From the NCBI GenBank assembly GCA_040007395.1, contig JBDTVG010000179.1:1-61566 (forward strand): 61,566 bases of DNA, in the 5' to 3' direction. Position 1 is the stretch's first letter. Each line of letters starts with the position of its first letter. Under the pieces are notes generated by a model, which saw only the letters and a list, made by a program, of their open reading frames with translations, made no database searches and was not told the DNA's origin. Source of the stretch: DATGFK01 sp040007395 (GTDB lineage Bacteria > Chloroflexota > Anaerolineae > Aggregatilineales > UBA2796). This document shows positions 33,424-41,947 of the stretch, one piece after another. The translations under genes were made by a program, and so were the position numbers.

Positions 33424-33497
33424 CTAGGTGAGAAACATCAGCCTTCCGTCGTAATGGTTGCATCAAACCGTAGCTATCTAGCACGAGGACACGCACG

Positions 33498-34421
33498 ATG
33501 AATGCTGAAACGGAAACTTTCATTCGTGACCTATTTACGGGCTGTAGTACAGAGCCAGTTTTCTTGACGCTAACTGCCATTCACCCCGATGGCGATAAAC
33601 CTACGCCATCGCGTCATGTGCGGCTAGGCGATACTGTCGCCCTTGAACAGGCCTTGTCTGGACTACACAAAGCGAATGATCTAGGATGGGGTGCTTATAT
33701 CGGCATTGCGCCGCGCCATCAGGACTTGGGCCGTTGGTCACGCGGTCGCAAAAGCAATCTGGCTTGTTTGCCCGCGTTATTTGTGGACATTGACCAGCCC
33801 GATAATGCGCTTATCCGTCTGGGCTGGTTTGATCTCCCGGCCTCATGTATTTTGCATAGCGGGCGCGGGTATCACGCCTACTGGTTCCTCGACCCACCAA
33901 CAACAGATTTTATCCAGGCTGATAAGCTGCTGCATGGTCTGGCTCAACGTCTCAATGGTGATGCAGCCTTGTCAGTAGCGCAAAGTATGCGTCTGCCAGG
34001 AACCATAAACACCAAATTGGGGCGCGCTCATGCCGTGTGTCATTTCGTGGGCTACCATCCTGAACGGCGCTACGATCTGACTGAGTTCAAACCCTTCCTG
34101 CCCAAAGTTCTATCGTACACGAACCGTCGCCACACTTGGGAAACTCAGGAACGCAACACCGCTAAACTATCGCCATTAGCACTTGATACGTTGACCGATG
34201 CTGTGCTTTACCAGTTAGAGGGGCGCTGGCGCTCTAACGGATTCATCGGTGCGCTTTGTCCACTGCCGCATCTGAGAGATAGACCAGGAATGCATTTCAG
34301 CTATCACGCTGAGACCGGCTGGGGCCATTGTTTTGGGAAACACGGAAAAATATCCCCAATGGACCTAGAGGAGTTGTTAGGTGTATCTGTACAGCATCAT
34401 TCGTCGGTTGGCGCAGCATGA
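33498..34421 (+). CDS. RepB/AEP-type DNA primase
   Basis: The 307-residue protein fits the archaeo-eukaryotic primase fold found in plasmid RepB-like primases. It has ALFVDIDQP with the catalytic DxD (Asp97, Asp99), then ILHSGRGYHAYWFL (the sGxGxH motif, about 116-129) and QSMRLPGTINTKLGRAHAVCHFVGYHPERRY (about 160-190) as third motif region. The C-terminal part has HFSYHAETGWGHCFGKHG, a His/Cys cluster as in zinc-type primase tails. It probably primes replication of the transferred single strand or of the excised circle. It has its own promoter and a GCACGAGGAC leader. Confidence 0.8.
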   Translation: MNAETETFIRDLFTGCSTEPVFLTLTAIHPDGDKPTPSRHVRLGDTVALEQALSGLHKANDLGWGAYIGIAPRHQDLGRWSRGRKSNLACLPALFVDIDQPDNALIRLGWFDLPASCILHSGRGYHAYWFLDPPTTDFIQADKLLHGLAQRLNGDAALSVAQSMRLPGTINTKLGRAHAVCHFVGYHPERRYDLTEFKPFLPKVLSYTNRRHTWETQERNTAKLSPLALDTLTDAVLYQLEGRWRSNGFIGALCPLPHLRDRPGMHFSYHAETGWGHCFGKHGKISPMDLEELLGVSVQHHSSVGAA

Positions 34422-34448
34422 GCTTGCTCAGAAAGAGGCTATATTTCG

Positions 34449-34826
34449 ATGAACCATGACATACTCCATCGGCTTCGTACTATCTGCCTTGCCTTACCCG
34501 AAACAATAGAACAAAACGAGGGGAGTGTCGGCAAGCCTGTCTTCAAAGTGCGGAATAAAATTTTCGCCATGCAACATCTTATGGAGGATCGCCCGTCGCT
34601 GTGGTGTAAATCGACTCTGAGCTTTCAGGAGATGCTCGTCAGTTCCGAACCCGAACGCTATTTTGTCCCGCCCTATGTAGGGCATCACGGCTGGATTGGG
34701 ATATGGCTTGACGTTGACCTTGACTGGGGGTTTATCGGACATCTGGTGGAGGAAAGCTACCGCAAGACGGCTCCGAAGAAGCTTTCAGCGGGTATTGGAC
34801 AAAACAAGAGACAGGCCACTGGATAA
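34449..34826 (+). CDS. MmcQ/YjbR family protein
   Basis: The 125-residue protein shows the YjbR pattern: LPETIEQNEGSVGKPVFKVRNKIFAM near the N-terminus, then PPYVGHHGWIGIWLDVDLDW and a helix ending SYRKTAPKK. The family has a CyaY-like fold with DNA-binding potential, but the biological role is poorly known. It lies 27 bp after the primase and is probably co-transcribed. Convergent with the next minus-strand gene. Confidence 0.85.
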   Translation: MNHDILHRLRTICLALPETIEQNEGSVGKPVFKVRNKIFAMQHLMEDRPSLWCKSTLSFQEMLVSSEPERYFVPPYVGHHGWIGIWLDVDLDWGFIGHLVEESYRKTAPKKLSAGIGQNKRQATG

Positions 34827-34846
34827 ACAGTGACGCTGTTGCTTGC

Positions 34847-36121
34847 TTACCGCTCATAATCCTGTGCTTTTAGGCCCGTCGTCGAAACCGTGCGAAGTTC
34901 ATTATACGCATGAACAAGGCTGAAATTATCGTCGTTCATGTGCTGACGTTGCTCCGGAGGCATGGCGTTCCATTCACCGTTGAGACGGTTGCCTTGAGCC
35001 TGCTTTGTTAGCCAGTGGACGGTCTTTTCAACATCGCGATTGTGGCCTGACATCAAGTAGCCCCGCTTGTTGAGAGTTTGCCCCAACTCGTGCGTGTAGT
35101 CCTCAGCGCGTTCCTTTGCCTTCGGGTTAAAGTGAGCAACTTCCAGCATGGCACTGTTATCTTGCTGACTCACGAACGCAGCGGCAGCATACCCAATTCG
35201 TGTCCGACCATCCGGCGAAATAATGGGCAGAAGCTTGAGCGTGACCCTTTGCCGATCCGAAGGGAGTCTCAGTTGGTTAGCCGTATGGTTAATGGCATGG
35301 TCGCCTTGTTCCCACGCTGCATTTCGTTCAGGGCTGAGTGGCTTCCATAAGCCAGATAAGCCATTTTCTCTAGCCTCATCAGTCAACAGTTTCACAGTCT
35401 CCTGAATATCCTCAGCACGCCCTATCGTCACACGTTTATCCTGCCTCAGACTCACCAGCAAATGATCGGCATATTTTTCAGCCTGTGTTTGTTCATCAGG
35501 CGCAAAGTGGCCTATTTCCATCAGACGGCGCTGCTGTGCCTGAGTGACAAGCGCTGCTGTCGCAAAGCCGACAGGCGTTTTCCCATTCGGCGAGATCACT
35601 GGGACCACTCCAACCTGAACTTGCTGTCGGGCTGGATTATCGGGCGCTAACCACAGTTTTCCCGTATGGGGATCGATTTCGCCACCCCGCTCAAAAGGCA
35701 TAGCATGGACGGCGGCAACCTTTTCTAGGACATCGACTGCAATATGGCGATGACAAAAGGTGCTAGGTGAGCAGTAGCAGGTCAGCGTCACCTGTTCCCC
35801 TTGCAGCAGATCCAGAAAGGGCTGCTTGTCTCGCGCATATCTATCTCGCAACAGCCCTAAATACTGCGTCGTATAGGCCTCGTCGGTGAGCGGCGTTGTT
35901 GGTCGGCCTGTCACTTTATCAATTTTCCAGCGATCTATTTCTATCTGATTCTGACTCTGCATCGCTTCATACAACTTATGTCCAGCAACGAGCGGCCAAG
36001 TAGGAGCCAGAACGCTGCCTCGACCTTGCTGACCGGATTGCACCGTTGTATTAATACGCGTATTCTGAGAGTTCGTTTTATCATCGTCTCTGGTCAAGCG
36101 ACTGGTAAACACTTGGACCAT
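34847..36121 (-). CDS. DUF488-like protein with duplicated C-terminal domain
   Basis: The 424-residue protein has an N-terminal part (about 40-135) with VTLTCYCSPSTFCHRHIAVDVLEK, the LxCxC..xxxCHRxxIA signature of DUF488-like proteins. The rest consists of two related repeats of about 110 residues (about 165-275 and 290-400). Each repeat starts with V-P-IISP-G-T-GxA and has EIAHF-P-(K)-AE-YTH-L, then V-K(T)V--LT--A---GL-G-W--(M)P-ER. The repeats have no recognised enzymatic motif. The start ATG overlaps the stop of the 127-residue gene upstream (TGATG), so the two are translationally coupled. Likely a nucleic-acid-associated accessory protein of the ICE; function unknown. Confidence 0.65.
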   Translation of the reverse strand: MVQVFTSRLTRDDDKTNSQNTRINTTVQSGQQGRGSVLAPTWPLVAGHKLYEAMQSQNQIEIDRWKIDKVTGRPTTPLTDEAYTTQYLGLLRDRYARDKQPFLDLLQGEQVTLTCYCSPSTFCHRHIAVDVLEKVAAVHAMPFERGGEIDPHTGKLWLAPDNPARQQVQVGVVPVISPNGKTPVGFATAALVTQAQQRRLMEIGHFAPDEQTQAEKYADHLLVSLRQDKRVTIGRAEDIQETVKLLTDEARENGLSGLWKPLSPERNAAWEQGDHAINHTANQLRLPSDRQRVTLKLLPIISPDGRTRIGYAAAAFVSQQDNSAMLEVAHFNPKAKERAEDYTHELGQTLNKRGYLMSGHNRDVEKTVHWLTKQAQGNRLNGEWNAMPPEQRQHMNDDNFSLVHAYNELRTVSTTGLKAQDYER

Positions 36122-36504
36122 CAGAATCGCCCTTTATCAAGCGTTATCTCGACCAGTGGGATTACCAGAGAATCCAACTTAGCCGCAGCCTGACGAAAAG
36201 CAGCTTCGTCCAAGACGAAGGGCTGCCAGTCACTATGGGATGTAGGCAAAGGAATAAGCATGGGCTGACGAGGGGCGTAAATGGCTTCGGTTGCCATATC
36301 AAAGATGATATCTACTGGCAGCTCATCTGGCGTTCGACTTGTGATCTGGTAGACGAGCTGCCAAATCATTGTCCCCATGACAGCATAAGCAAGCTGCCGA
36401 TACTCATCGGTAACTAGGTCGTATTGAATCAGCCACGCATAGAAAAGCTGGGTTGTTCGCCCGTATGCCTCTATCCAATCCACAAGCATGGAGCCTCCCT
36501 TCAC
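36121..36504 (-). CDS. hypothetical protein coupled to DUF488-like gene
   Basis: The 127-residue product (M(K)GGSMLVDWIEAYGRTTQLFYAWLIQ...) looks helical with a hydrophobic centre (YAVMGTMIWQLVYQIT). No family recognised. The start may be the second ATG, at 36489, which is preceded by GGAGG. Coupled by TGATG overlap to the following DUF488-like gene. It is transcribed away from the hairpin array. Confidence 0.6.
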   Translation of the reverse strand: MKGGSMLVDWIEAYGRTTQLFYAWLIQYDLVTDEYRQLAYAVMGTMIWQLVYQITSRTPDELPVDIIFDMATEAIYAPRQPMLIPLPTSHSDWQPFVLDEAAFRQAAAKLDSLVIPLVEITLDKGRF

Positions 36505-36553
36505 TTCAATGGTCGGTAATGATTGTGCGATTAAGGCGTGGAGCCGACAAAAC

Positions 36554-36589
36554 CTATCAGGTCAGGCAGTGGTCAGAAATGGCACTAAA
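36554..36589 (+). repeat. 36-bp direct repeat, left copy
   Basis: This 36-bp sequence (CTATCAGGTCAGG... to ...ACTAAA) recurs at 37143-37178 with 31 of 36 identical bases. The two copies flank the hairpin array. Candidates are relaxase/accessory-protein sites of oriT or recombination sites. Confidence 0.75.
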
Positions 36590-36674
36590 AATCAATGTAG
36601 GCTCTATAACTTGTACTCCAACGCGGGTCGCCATTGAATATTGTTTTGCCAAGTTAGTGAGTTATCCACCGCTT

Positions 36675-36943
36675 CCAGCGGCCGCGCCGCTGGCCATGGT
36701 CGCCATCGAGGCGACCATACGATGTTGCATTGCAACATCGCTACTCACCGCGCCCGTCCGGTGTCACCTCAGGGGTGACGGACGCGGGAGTAGCCAGCTA
36801 AAGCTGGCCCCCGTCGCTGCGCTCTGGGGGAGTACGGTGCGCTCTACCGCGCACCGTGCAGGGCAAGTCGCCGACTTGCCCTGCATCGTCGTTGCCTCAT
36901 CAGGCAACGACACAACACCCTGCCGCTGGCGCGACAGGTGTTG
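36675..36943. repeat. array of about ten consecutive hairpins (probable oriT/single-strand origin or structured RNA)
   Basis: Back-to-back inverted repeats with almost no spacer: 36675-36693 (8 bp); 36696-36718 (9 bp); 36720-36740 (10 bp); 36741-36793 (long, imperfect); 36793-36808 (7 bp); 36808-36830 (5 bp); 36834-36857 (9 bp); 36858-36884 (12 bp); 36888-36911 (10 bp); 36913-36943 (about 7 bp plus). The stems are unrelated in sequence to each other. The region has no gene, is GC-rich relative to its surroundings, and lies about 320 bp upstream of the mobilisation and relaxase genes inside a 756-bp gene gap (36505-37260). Confidence 0.8.
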
Positions 36944-37142
36944 ATATAAGACAGCCTGTAAGGTGCTTTGCTTGGTCATCGCCTGACGAGGCTATCACAG
37001 ACTACCTTATGCCGTTGTGACCCGATCTAAGCAAATGGGTCTCTTGGCAGCGTTTGTAGCGTATGGCAAAGGGCCGCCAGTGGCGGTTGAAAGGCACATC
37101 CAGCGAGTCGCCAAGCGGCACATTTCACAACGTGTCAAGAAT

Positions 37143-37178
37143 CTATCGGGTCAGGTTGTGGTCAGAATTGGGACTAAA
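37143..37178 (+). repeat. 36-bp direct repeat, right copy
   Basis: 31/36 identity to 36554-36589, in the same orientation, 82 bp before the mobilisation gene start. Confidence 0.75.
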
Positions 37179-37260
37179 GCTAGCGAGGGGCTGCGGGCAA
37201 GAGAGCCGTACACCTATATACTTTTGGACCATAGGGTAATGGTAAACAAGGTTCGATCCG

Positions 37261-37716
37261 ATGTCCAAACGCCGGATATTTACTATTCAGCACACCGCCT
37301 ACTTCAGTACCGAGATGTGGGCGCTGCTTCAACAACTTGCCAACCATCGAGGCAATGGCTGTACTGAAAATGACCTTATCCGTGAAGCAGTGCGCGGTCT
37401 GATCGATAATGAAAGTGGCATCATTGGCAGTCGCCGTCACTTCCAAAAATCCCTTCAAGAGCGTGTTGAGGCGCTTGAAACGACTCTTTCAATGGCCTCA
37501 GAACAATCCACGCATTTAATCGTGTTTTATCTGAATATCATCATTCAACTACTCGCCTTTGGCTTGGCTCACCTCATTTCACTGTTGAGCAAGCATCAGA
37601 TTTCTCCACAACAGCTTATTCAGAGAGCTGTCATCGAAGCCCGAAAAGAAGAACGGGTCTTTGCCGAACAAGTCCAAGCAGTTCGAGCGATGGACATTCC
37701 TGAGAAGTCCTCATGA
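37261..37716 (+). CDS. relaxosome accessory protein (RHH-like with membrane segment)
   Basis: The 151-residue protein starts with a short beta strand and two helices (IFTIQHTAYFSTEMWALLQQLANHRG...TENDLIREAVRGLIDN), consistent with a ribbon-helix-helix DNA-binding fold as in MobC/NikA-type oriT binders. A coiled coil and a hydrophobic helix (FYLNIIIQLLAFGLAHLISLL, about 93-113) follow, then a charged tail. The membrane helix might hold the relaxosome near the coupling protein. It overlaps the relaxase gene by 4 bp (ATGA), confirming joint function. The role is inferred from place and fold pattern. Confidence 0.65.
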   Translation: MSKRRIFTIQHTAYFSTEMWALLQQLANHRGNGCTENDLIREAVRGLIDNESGIIGSRRHFQKSLQERVEALETTLSMASEQSTHLIVFYLNIIIQLLAFGLAHLISLLSKHQISPQQLIQRAVIEARKEERVFAEQVQAVRAMDIPEKSS

Positions 37717-38450
37717 GCAAAGCGACCATTGTCTTCGATCTGGCTTTCTCATCTTGGAAAGGACAGCGTGGATCTGGCTCGACTGGCTATACCGAGCTAA
37801 AAGCCCGTTTGAAATACTTTCAATATCGAAATGATCGCAATGGGCATATCCCGCAAGAAGAAGGCTTGGAACGCTGGACAGATCGCGGCTTGGGGCCGAG
37901 TTGGGGCGACATCTTGAGCAATTGTCAAGCGCTTGGTTCGGAGAAAGTGTTGGCGTGGACGCTCGTGGTCAGCCCCGCCCCAGACTTGATGGCGCTCGTA
38001 CCGGAAGGGCAGCGTCCTGAGCTAGTCAAGTCTATCACGGAGCAGATTGTCGAGACCTATTACACCGAACGTGGTGTCGAGGTACCTGAATACTCCTACG
38101 TGTTACATGACCGACTTACGAACGGCAGCCAAAACGGTGGTGACAGAATACAGCAACTGCATACCCATGTGGTGCTGCCAGGCACGGTTCCCGTTGTCGA
38201 AGGAGGGCGCGAACCCTTCTATAACCGCAGTCGCAAAGGCCATTTTGAGCAGCTTCGAGACATTACCAACACGACCTTTGCAACGGCATTGGACAAGCGC
38301 ATCGGCCCTGAGTGGCGAAATTTAAGAGTGCCTGAAAGACCCCTGCTCGAACCAATCGTCCCCCTACCTGAAATTAGCGACGCTGATGGGCGCAGTGTTT
38401 CTGAACTGGATCGTTGGTTCCCGCGTCCCCCTACGCGGGAGATAGAGTAG
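37713..38450 (+). CDS. relaxase / mobilisation endonuclease
   Basis: The 245-residue protein shows an HxH metal-binding motif in LHTHVVLPG (His150, His152) near the middle, preceded by YVLHDR and followed by FYNRSRKGHFEQLRD, as in rolling-circle-type relaxases. A conserved Tyr-rich N-terminal region (GSTGYTELKARLKYFQYRND, including Tyr near 26-40) could hold the DNA-linking tyrosine. It is smaller than typical MOB proteins and is a stand-alone nuclease. Upstream lies the oriT candidate; downstream come a small membrane protein and the VirD4-type coupling protein. Confidence 0.72.
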   Translation: MSKATIVFDLAFSSWKGQRGSGSTGYTELKARLKYFQYRNDRNGHIPQEEGLERWTDRGLGPSWGDILSNCQALGSEKVLAWTLVVSPAPDLMALVPEGQRPELVKSITEQIVETYYTERGVEVPEYSYVLHDRLTNGSQNGGDRIQQLHTHVVLPGTVPVVEGGREPFYNRSRKGHFEQLRDITNTTFATALDKRIGPEWRNLRVPERPLLEPIVPLPEISDADGRSVSELDRWFPRPPTREIE

Positions 38451-38461
38451 AAGGCGCTTAT

Positions 38462-38704
38462 ATGTGGCATAAATTGCATGACACGCTCAAAGGCTATGTC
38501 CCGTTGATGATCGGCGCAGGGACAATTATCTTGGTTATCGATAGCATCGTTTTCTTTTTGCATCGTCTTTTAGGCCTCGACAAGGGGACAGCGTTCTACT
38601 TGGCTGTTCTACTGCTCTGCTGTATCGCCTATCTGGCGCTTTATCACCAAGCTTATCACCCTCAACCAGACGAGGCAGATTCCGAAACATCACAAGACCG
38701 CTAG
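38462..38704 (+). CDS. small two-helix membrane protein
   Basis: The 80-residue product has two hydrophobic helices (about 12-32 and 42-62), with a polar C-terminus. No family recognised. It lies between the relaxase (11 nt upstream) and coupling-protein genes (35 nt downstream), so a role in the conjugation machine is likely. The ATG at 38462 is chosen because it follows the relaxase stop; the frame is open upstream. Confidence 0.6.
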   Translation: MWHKLHDTLKGYVPLMIGAGTIILVIDSIVFFLHRLLGLDKGTAFYLAVLLLCCIAYLALYHQAYHPQPDEADSETSQDR

Positions 38705-38739
38705 CGTCGGATCGCGGTGTAGAAGGGAGTCATTCTACG

Positions 38740-40917
38740 ATGTTCTTCTGGCTGTTCACGGAAGGTCGAGCACTGGTATCCGGCCTGCTTTGTCCACTCA
38801 GCGTTTTGGCGGTGTTGATTCCAGTCGCGGTGACATTCATTTTAGGGGTGGGTATTCAACGCCGTGCCGAAGGTACACCACTCAGTACCAACGGTTGGTT
38901 ATCGTTGGCTAAATGGGTGGCTTTTATTGCGTCTACTATTGGCGCAGCGTCGCTCTATATCTCGCTGCTTGGTGGACTGGCCGTTCAGCGAGCGACAGTT
39001 CACCAAAAGCCATGGGTCGGGTTGCTCAGCGCATTGGTCGGTGGACCTATGACGATCAACCAGCCACGCCTGCTCATCATGGGGAGTGGCTTGTGGATTA
39101 CCCTGCTGTTCTTGAATATGGCGCTCTGGCAAGGGTTGCGGAATGGCGGTTGGTTGCGTGAGTGGATCGACACCCTGCGCCGTCCTAGCCAGCAGCGGGG
39201 CGAAATGGGATCGGCCCATCTGTGTACGCGCCGGGAATATCGCCGTTATCGCCGCGTTGACCCGGAAGGAATCACCTTTTTGGGTGCGTACTGGGGCGAA
39301 CGCAACCTACGTCTCGATGTGGGCTGGGGTCGTTTTTGTCTGAGTAGTGAAGATGCCGCAAGGGGTGTTTTAACGCTTGGTTCGCCCGGTTCAGGGAAAA
39401 CGCAGGCCGTCATTTTACCTGTGATTGCTGACCGAATGCTGGCAGGACACAGCCTGATTGTGGCTGATCCGCAAGGTGAATTGACCCCGCATGTGATGCG
39501 CTTTGCCAAACGAACACACCATTTGGTCGTAGTGCATGATCCCACCAGTCGCGATGGCCCACGCTACAACCTCGCCGCCGGCCTCACCACTATTCCTGCG
39601 GCGGCTGCTATTGCTAAGGTGTTGATCCCCGGTACCCAAGGTGACAATAAATTTTGGTCCGACGCTGCCACCGATCTGCTCTCCGCTTGCTTGATTCGCT
39701 TTGACAACCTCGGTGAGATAAAAGCCGCGTTGGATGATCCCATGACGCTGTCGAAAAAGCTGACCGAGCCACGCGATGACGCAACGCTGGCCGCCAGCGC
39801 TTTCATTGCCAGCGTATCGAGCGATGGCAAAGTCGCGTCCAATACGATTGCGACCCTCGGCACAGCCTTGACGGGCTGGGCCTCTGCCGAAGTCCGCAAG
39901 AATACGAGCGTCTCTGATTTCAATGCGGATTTGATCGTATCGCAAAAGACGATTGTGGTCCTGACCTGCCCCGGTGAGATGCGGGAAGTGTATGCGCCGT
40001 ATCTTGGCGCAACCCTGCGTAAATTGATGCGGGACTTGGATCGCATCGGGGAACAGAATAAAGATCCGCGTCAACCCGGAGCGCTGCCTGTGCCAGTCGG
40101 CATCATCCTCGATGAATTTCCCACACTGGGGCGACTCGATTCGCTTGTGTCTGACGTGAACCTCGTGCGAAAACGAAGGATAAGTATTCTCATTGGTGCC
40201 CAGACCAAAGGCCAATTTCACCTGATCTATGGCGACGAGGCGACCAAAGCACTCTTAACCGGCTTGGCGACGCAAATCGTTTATGGGGCGTGTGACCATG
40301 ACACCGCCGAGTTTTACAGCAAAGCTTCTGGGACTGCCACCGTTGATACCGATCCCGATCCACATAAAGCCAGCCTGCGGCAGCGGCCCTTACTTACTGC
40401 TGATGAAATCGTTAATCCACAGCACGGTAACTGCACGATCTTTTCGCGTTTTGTAGAAGCTAACCATGCACTGCAAGTTATCTTTCAGGCCGAGCTAACC
40501 CGGCTGTACGAACGCGAAGATTGGCAGGAGCATCTGGCAGCTTCGCAAAATAACGAACCCATGATCTTAAAACGTGGCATTTGCCTGACGTTGCCTACTG
40601 TGGCACAATCTGAGGCAGTATCGAGCTTCTCACCACCACCAACGACCTTATCCTCTCCACCGCCTGCATCCCAACATGCTATGCAGACCACAACCGCACA
40701 GCGTTTGAGTCAACCCAGCGCAGATGAGTTGGATGCTATTTTTGGGTCCTCTGAAACCGATTTAGCGATGGTTGAACAGTTGCAGAAAGTGCGACAGCAG
40801 CGTGAAATAGCCAATCACACAAATGTGTTACAGGCGGCAGGTATCATAACGACTACCGTAGACACGTTTAAGAGCAATCTGCATGGAACAGGAGCGCAGA
40901 AAAATGACCTCGACTGA
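38740..40917 (+). CDS. type IV coupling protein (VirD4/TraG-like)
   Basis: The 725-residue ATPase links the relaxosome to the type IV secretion channel. Four hydrophobic N-terminal helices (about 1-30, 45-75, 85-105, 105-125) precede the motor domain. Walker A is GSPGSGKTQ (residues 214-222, Lys220); Walker B is GIILDEFPTLG (Asp458, Glu459). ADPQGEL and STIGAQTKGQ-like motifs (ILIGAQTKGQF) are also family features. The C-terminal 130 residues are disordered (SFSPPPTTLSSPPP...). It ends overlapping the HU-like gene by 14 bp. Length and motifs match TraG/VirD4. Confidence 0.93.
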   Translation: MFFWLFTEGRALVSGLLCPLSVLAVLIPVAVTFILGVGIQRRAEGTPLSTNGWLSLAKWVAFIASTIGAASLYISLLGGLAVQRATVHQKPWVGLLSALVGGPMTINQPRLLIMGSGLWITLLFLNMALWQGLRNGGWLREWIDTLRRPSQQRGEMGSAHLCTRREYRRYRRVDPEGITFLGAYWGERNLRLDVGWGRFCLSSEDAARGVLTLGSPGSGKTQAVILPVIADRMLAGHSLIVADPQGELTPHVMRFAKRTHHLVVVHDPTSRDGPRYNLAAGLTTIPAAAAIAKVLIPGTQGDNKFWSDAATDLLSACLIRFDNLGEIKAALDDPMTLSKKLTEPRDDATLAASAFIASVSSDGKVASNTIATLGTALTGWASAEVRKNTSVSDFNADLIVSQKTIVVLTCPGEMREVYAPYLGATLRKLMRDLDRIGEQNKDPRQPGALPVPVGIILDEFPTLGRLDSLVSDVNLVRKRRISILIGAQTKGQFHLIYGDEATKALLTGLATQIVYGACDHDTAEFYSKASGTATVDTDPDPHKASLRQRPLLTADEIVNPQHGNCTIFSRFVEANHALQVIFQAELTRLYEREDWQEHLAASQNNEPMILKRGICLTLPTVAQSEAVSSFSPPPTTLSSPPPASQHAMQTTTAQRLSQPSADELDAIFGSSETDLAMVEQLQKVRQQREIANHTNVLQAAGIITTTVDTFKSNLHGTGAQKNDLD

Positions 40918-41212
40918 GCGTCCAGCCCTGACAAAAAGACGCATGGTGCAGTTAATCCATTATCGCACTCGGCTTACCCACAAACAGGTCACCAACGTAC
41001 TGGAAGCGTTCATCGAGTTGGTCAGTCAGGAAATTGCCACAGAAGGGCGTGTGGAGCTAGAAAACTTCCTGACGCTCGATGTAAAAACGGTGAAACATCG
41101 CAGTCCTTACGGGAGTGCGGTGATTGCTTATAAGGCAGTCCGCTGCCGACCCGGACGACGGTTGCGTGCAATGCTGCGTGAAAACCCGCCAGGAAACCAT
41201 AAACGACGGTAA
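40904..41212 (+). CDS. HU/IHF-like DNA-binding protein
   Basis: The 102-residue protein has the HU fold pattern: two N-terminal helices (RRMVQLIHYRTRLTHKQVTNVLEAFIELVSQEI) and the beta segment ATEGRVELENFLTLDVKTVK, then an R-rich arm region (SPYGSAVIAYKAVRCRPGRRLRAMLRE), with the conserved Pro replaced or shifted in part. It probably bends DNA at oriT or att sites. The ATG at 40904 is preceded by AGGAG; it overlaps the coupling-protein gene end by 14 bp. Confidence 0.78.
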   Translation: MTSTERPALTKRRMVQLIHYRTRLTHKQVTNVLEAFIELVSQEIATEGRVELENFLTLDVKTVKHRSPYGSAVIAYKAVRCRPGRRLRAMLRENPPGNHKRR

Positions 41213-41227
41213 ATCGGAAGGTATCCC

Positions 41228-41947
41228 ATGCGTGTGGTAATCGTGGATGACAATGAGGTCGCTCAGAATTTTGCCATCAAGATCTTGTGCAGCCATCAGA
41301 TTGATGTTCTTGCGTTCAGCAATTCTATTGAAGCGCTGAATTATTTGACCACCCATGAGCCTGATGCGGTCTTGATCGATTACATGCTACCCGGTGGGCC
41401 TGACGGCCTTAAACTGGCGGCGCAGGTTCGCCGCCTCTATCCGGCGTGCATCATTATTATGATAAGCGCCTACGCCCAGATAGAGGATGTGGTGGAGGCC
41501 ATGCGGATTGGTTGTGACGATTTCTTATTCAAGAAAAATCTTCAGCCAGAGGAATTGTTAAACCGGATCGGCAGTGCGGTGATGCAGCGGAAGGCGTGGT
41601 TCCCCGCCCCGACTCCGACGCGCTTATCAGACGGGGAAATGTACCTCGACGTGGAAGCCTATCGGGCGGTCTGGTACGGCGCGGAGTTGACCCTCACCCC
41701 AACGCAATTCAATGTGCTGATTCAATTACTCTCGAAGCCTGGTCATATTTTTAATTATGGCGAACTGTATGCGCGGTGTACGGGAATACGGCTGGCTCCC
41801 GGTGAGGCACGCTCCAAACTTAAAACGCACATTATCAACTTACGCCAGAAACTCGAACAGGAGGAGCATCCCCGCACCATCTGGAATGTGCGCGGTGCTG
41901 GCTATAAATGGGAAATCCGCAGTGAGCCGTTGCCAGATGATGGCTGA
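41228..41947 (+). CDS. OmpR-family response regulator
   Basis: The 239-residue protein consists of a receiver domain (1-120; acidic pocket Asp7/Asp8, phospho-acceptor Asp51 in VLIDYMLPGG, Lys in FLFKKN) and a winged-helix DNA-binding domain (about 135-232; TLTPTQFNVLIQLLSKPG..., TIWNVRGAGYKW). It lies 15 bp after the HU-like gene and overlaps the next receiver gene by 1 bp. No histidine kinase adjoins on the same strand; the kinase genes at 54.9-58.5 kb are candidate partners. Confidence 0.9.
   Translation: MRVVIVDDNEVAQNFAIKILCSHQIDVLAFSNSIEALNYLTTHEPDAVLIDYMLPGGPDGLKLAAQVRRLYPACIIIMISAYAQIEDVVEAMRIGCDDFLFKKNLQPEELLNRIGSAVMQRKAWFPAPTPTRLSDGEMYLDVEAYRAVWYGAELTLTPTQFNVLIQLLSKPGHIFNYGELYARCTGIRLAPGEARSKLKTHIINLRQKLEQEEHPRTIWNVRGAGYKWEIRSEPLPDDG

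Noticed and set aside
36675..36943. REP/BIME or integron attC array
   Set aside because: The hairpins differ in sequence and length, with no conserved core sites.
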